Shown: positions 13,239-13,246 of the stretch, in pieces
How the letters are laid out: each line of letters starts with the position of its first letter
Position numbering within the stretch: position 1 is the stretch's first letter
NCBI GenBank assembly: GCA_008501785.1
Contig: QQUD01000135.1
Coordinates: 1-13,246 of the forward strand
Origin: Chloroflexota bacterium
Lineage (GTDB): Bacteria; Chloroflexota; Anaerolineae; Promineifilales; Promineifilaceae
Direction: 5' to 3'
DNA length: 13,246 nucleotides
Position numbers and translations under genes: made by a program
Notes under the pieces: generated by a model
Told to the model about the DNA's origin: nothing
Databases searched by the model: none
The model's input: only the letters and a program-made list of their open reading frames with translations

Positions 13239-13246
13239 AGTTCCCT

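Noticed and set aside
1..13246. CRISPR array, prophage or complete insertion sequence
   Set aside because: I found no regularly spaced repeats of CRISPR length, no transposase or integrase motif and no phage structural genes; the short tandem octamers have no spacers.

Overview
The window looks like chromosomal DNA of a free-living bacterium, most plausibly an uncultured Chloroflexota (Anaerolineae-like) lineage. This placement is an inference from the general look of the proteins, the mixed intergenic repeats and the heavily repeated palindrome AACGGCCGTT. Nothing here (for example an rRNA gene) proves the taxonomy.

Region 1 (1-3124, minus strand) is an arginine operon: promoter, leader peptide, attenuator, argC, argB, a GNAT acetyltransferase, then argD, which runs off the left edge. 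ArgB and ArgC turn N-acetylglutamate into its semialdehyde and ArgD aminates this to N-acetylornithine. The most interesting structure of the window lies ahead of argC. A consensus-like promoter feeds a 23-codon ORF with four Arg codons within seven positions. A nested hairpin follows, and then a strong intrinsic terminator whose 5' arm can alternatively pair with the end of the leader ORF. This has the layout of ribosome-mediated transcription attenuation tuned to arginine. The promoter lies so close to the leader ATG that the leader would be translated from a leaderless transcript.

Region 2 (3178-4907) holds a HhH-GPD DNA glycosylase gene (minus) diverging from an aldo/keto reductase (plus), then a tRNA-Asn with a near-perfect promoter and its own terminator.

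Region 3 (5064-7966) has an alpha/alpha-toroid (prenyltransferase/squalene-cyclase-like) protein gene with a second apparently leaderless promoter, an internally deleted SAM methyltransferase gene, and an intact amidase-signature hydrolase gene.

Region 4 (8047-10257) is one large gene joining DUF262 and DUF1524 domains, as in GmrSD type IV (modification-dependent) restriction enzymes, with an extra C-terminal region that looks like a winged helix. It stands alone, without a modification enzyme.

Region 5 (10258-10944) is a 687-base gene-poor stretch with the broken 5' end of a short-chain dehydrogenase gene and a 111-base imperfect inverted repeat. Region 6 (10945-13246) holds gpmI (cofactor-independent phosphoglycerate mutase), an unrecognised 180-residue protein gene, and at the right edge a perfect 25-base inverted repeat of the widespread CATTCCCGC...GCGGGAAT type.

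Across all regions the palindrome AACGGCCGTT occurs seven times exactly (ten copies of its ACGGCCGT core). All six coding copies are read in the same frame as Thr-Ala-Val, which resembles the HIP1 situation of cyanobacteria.
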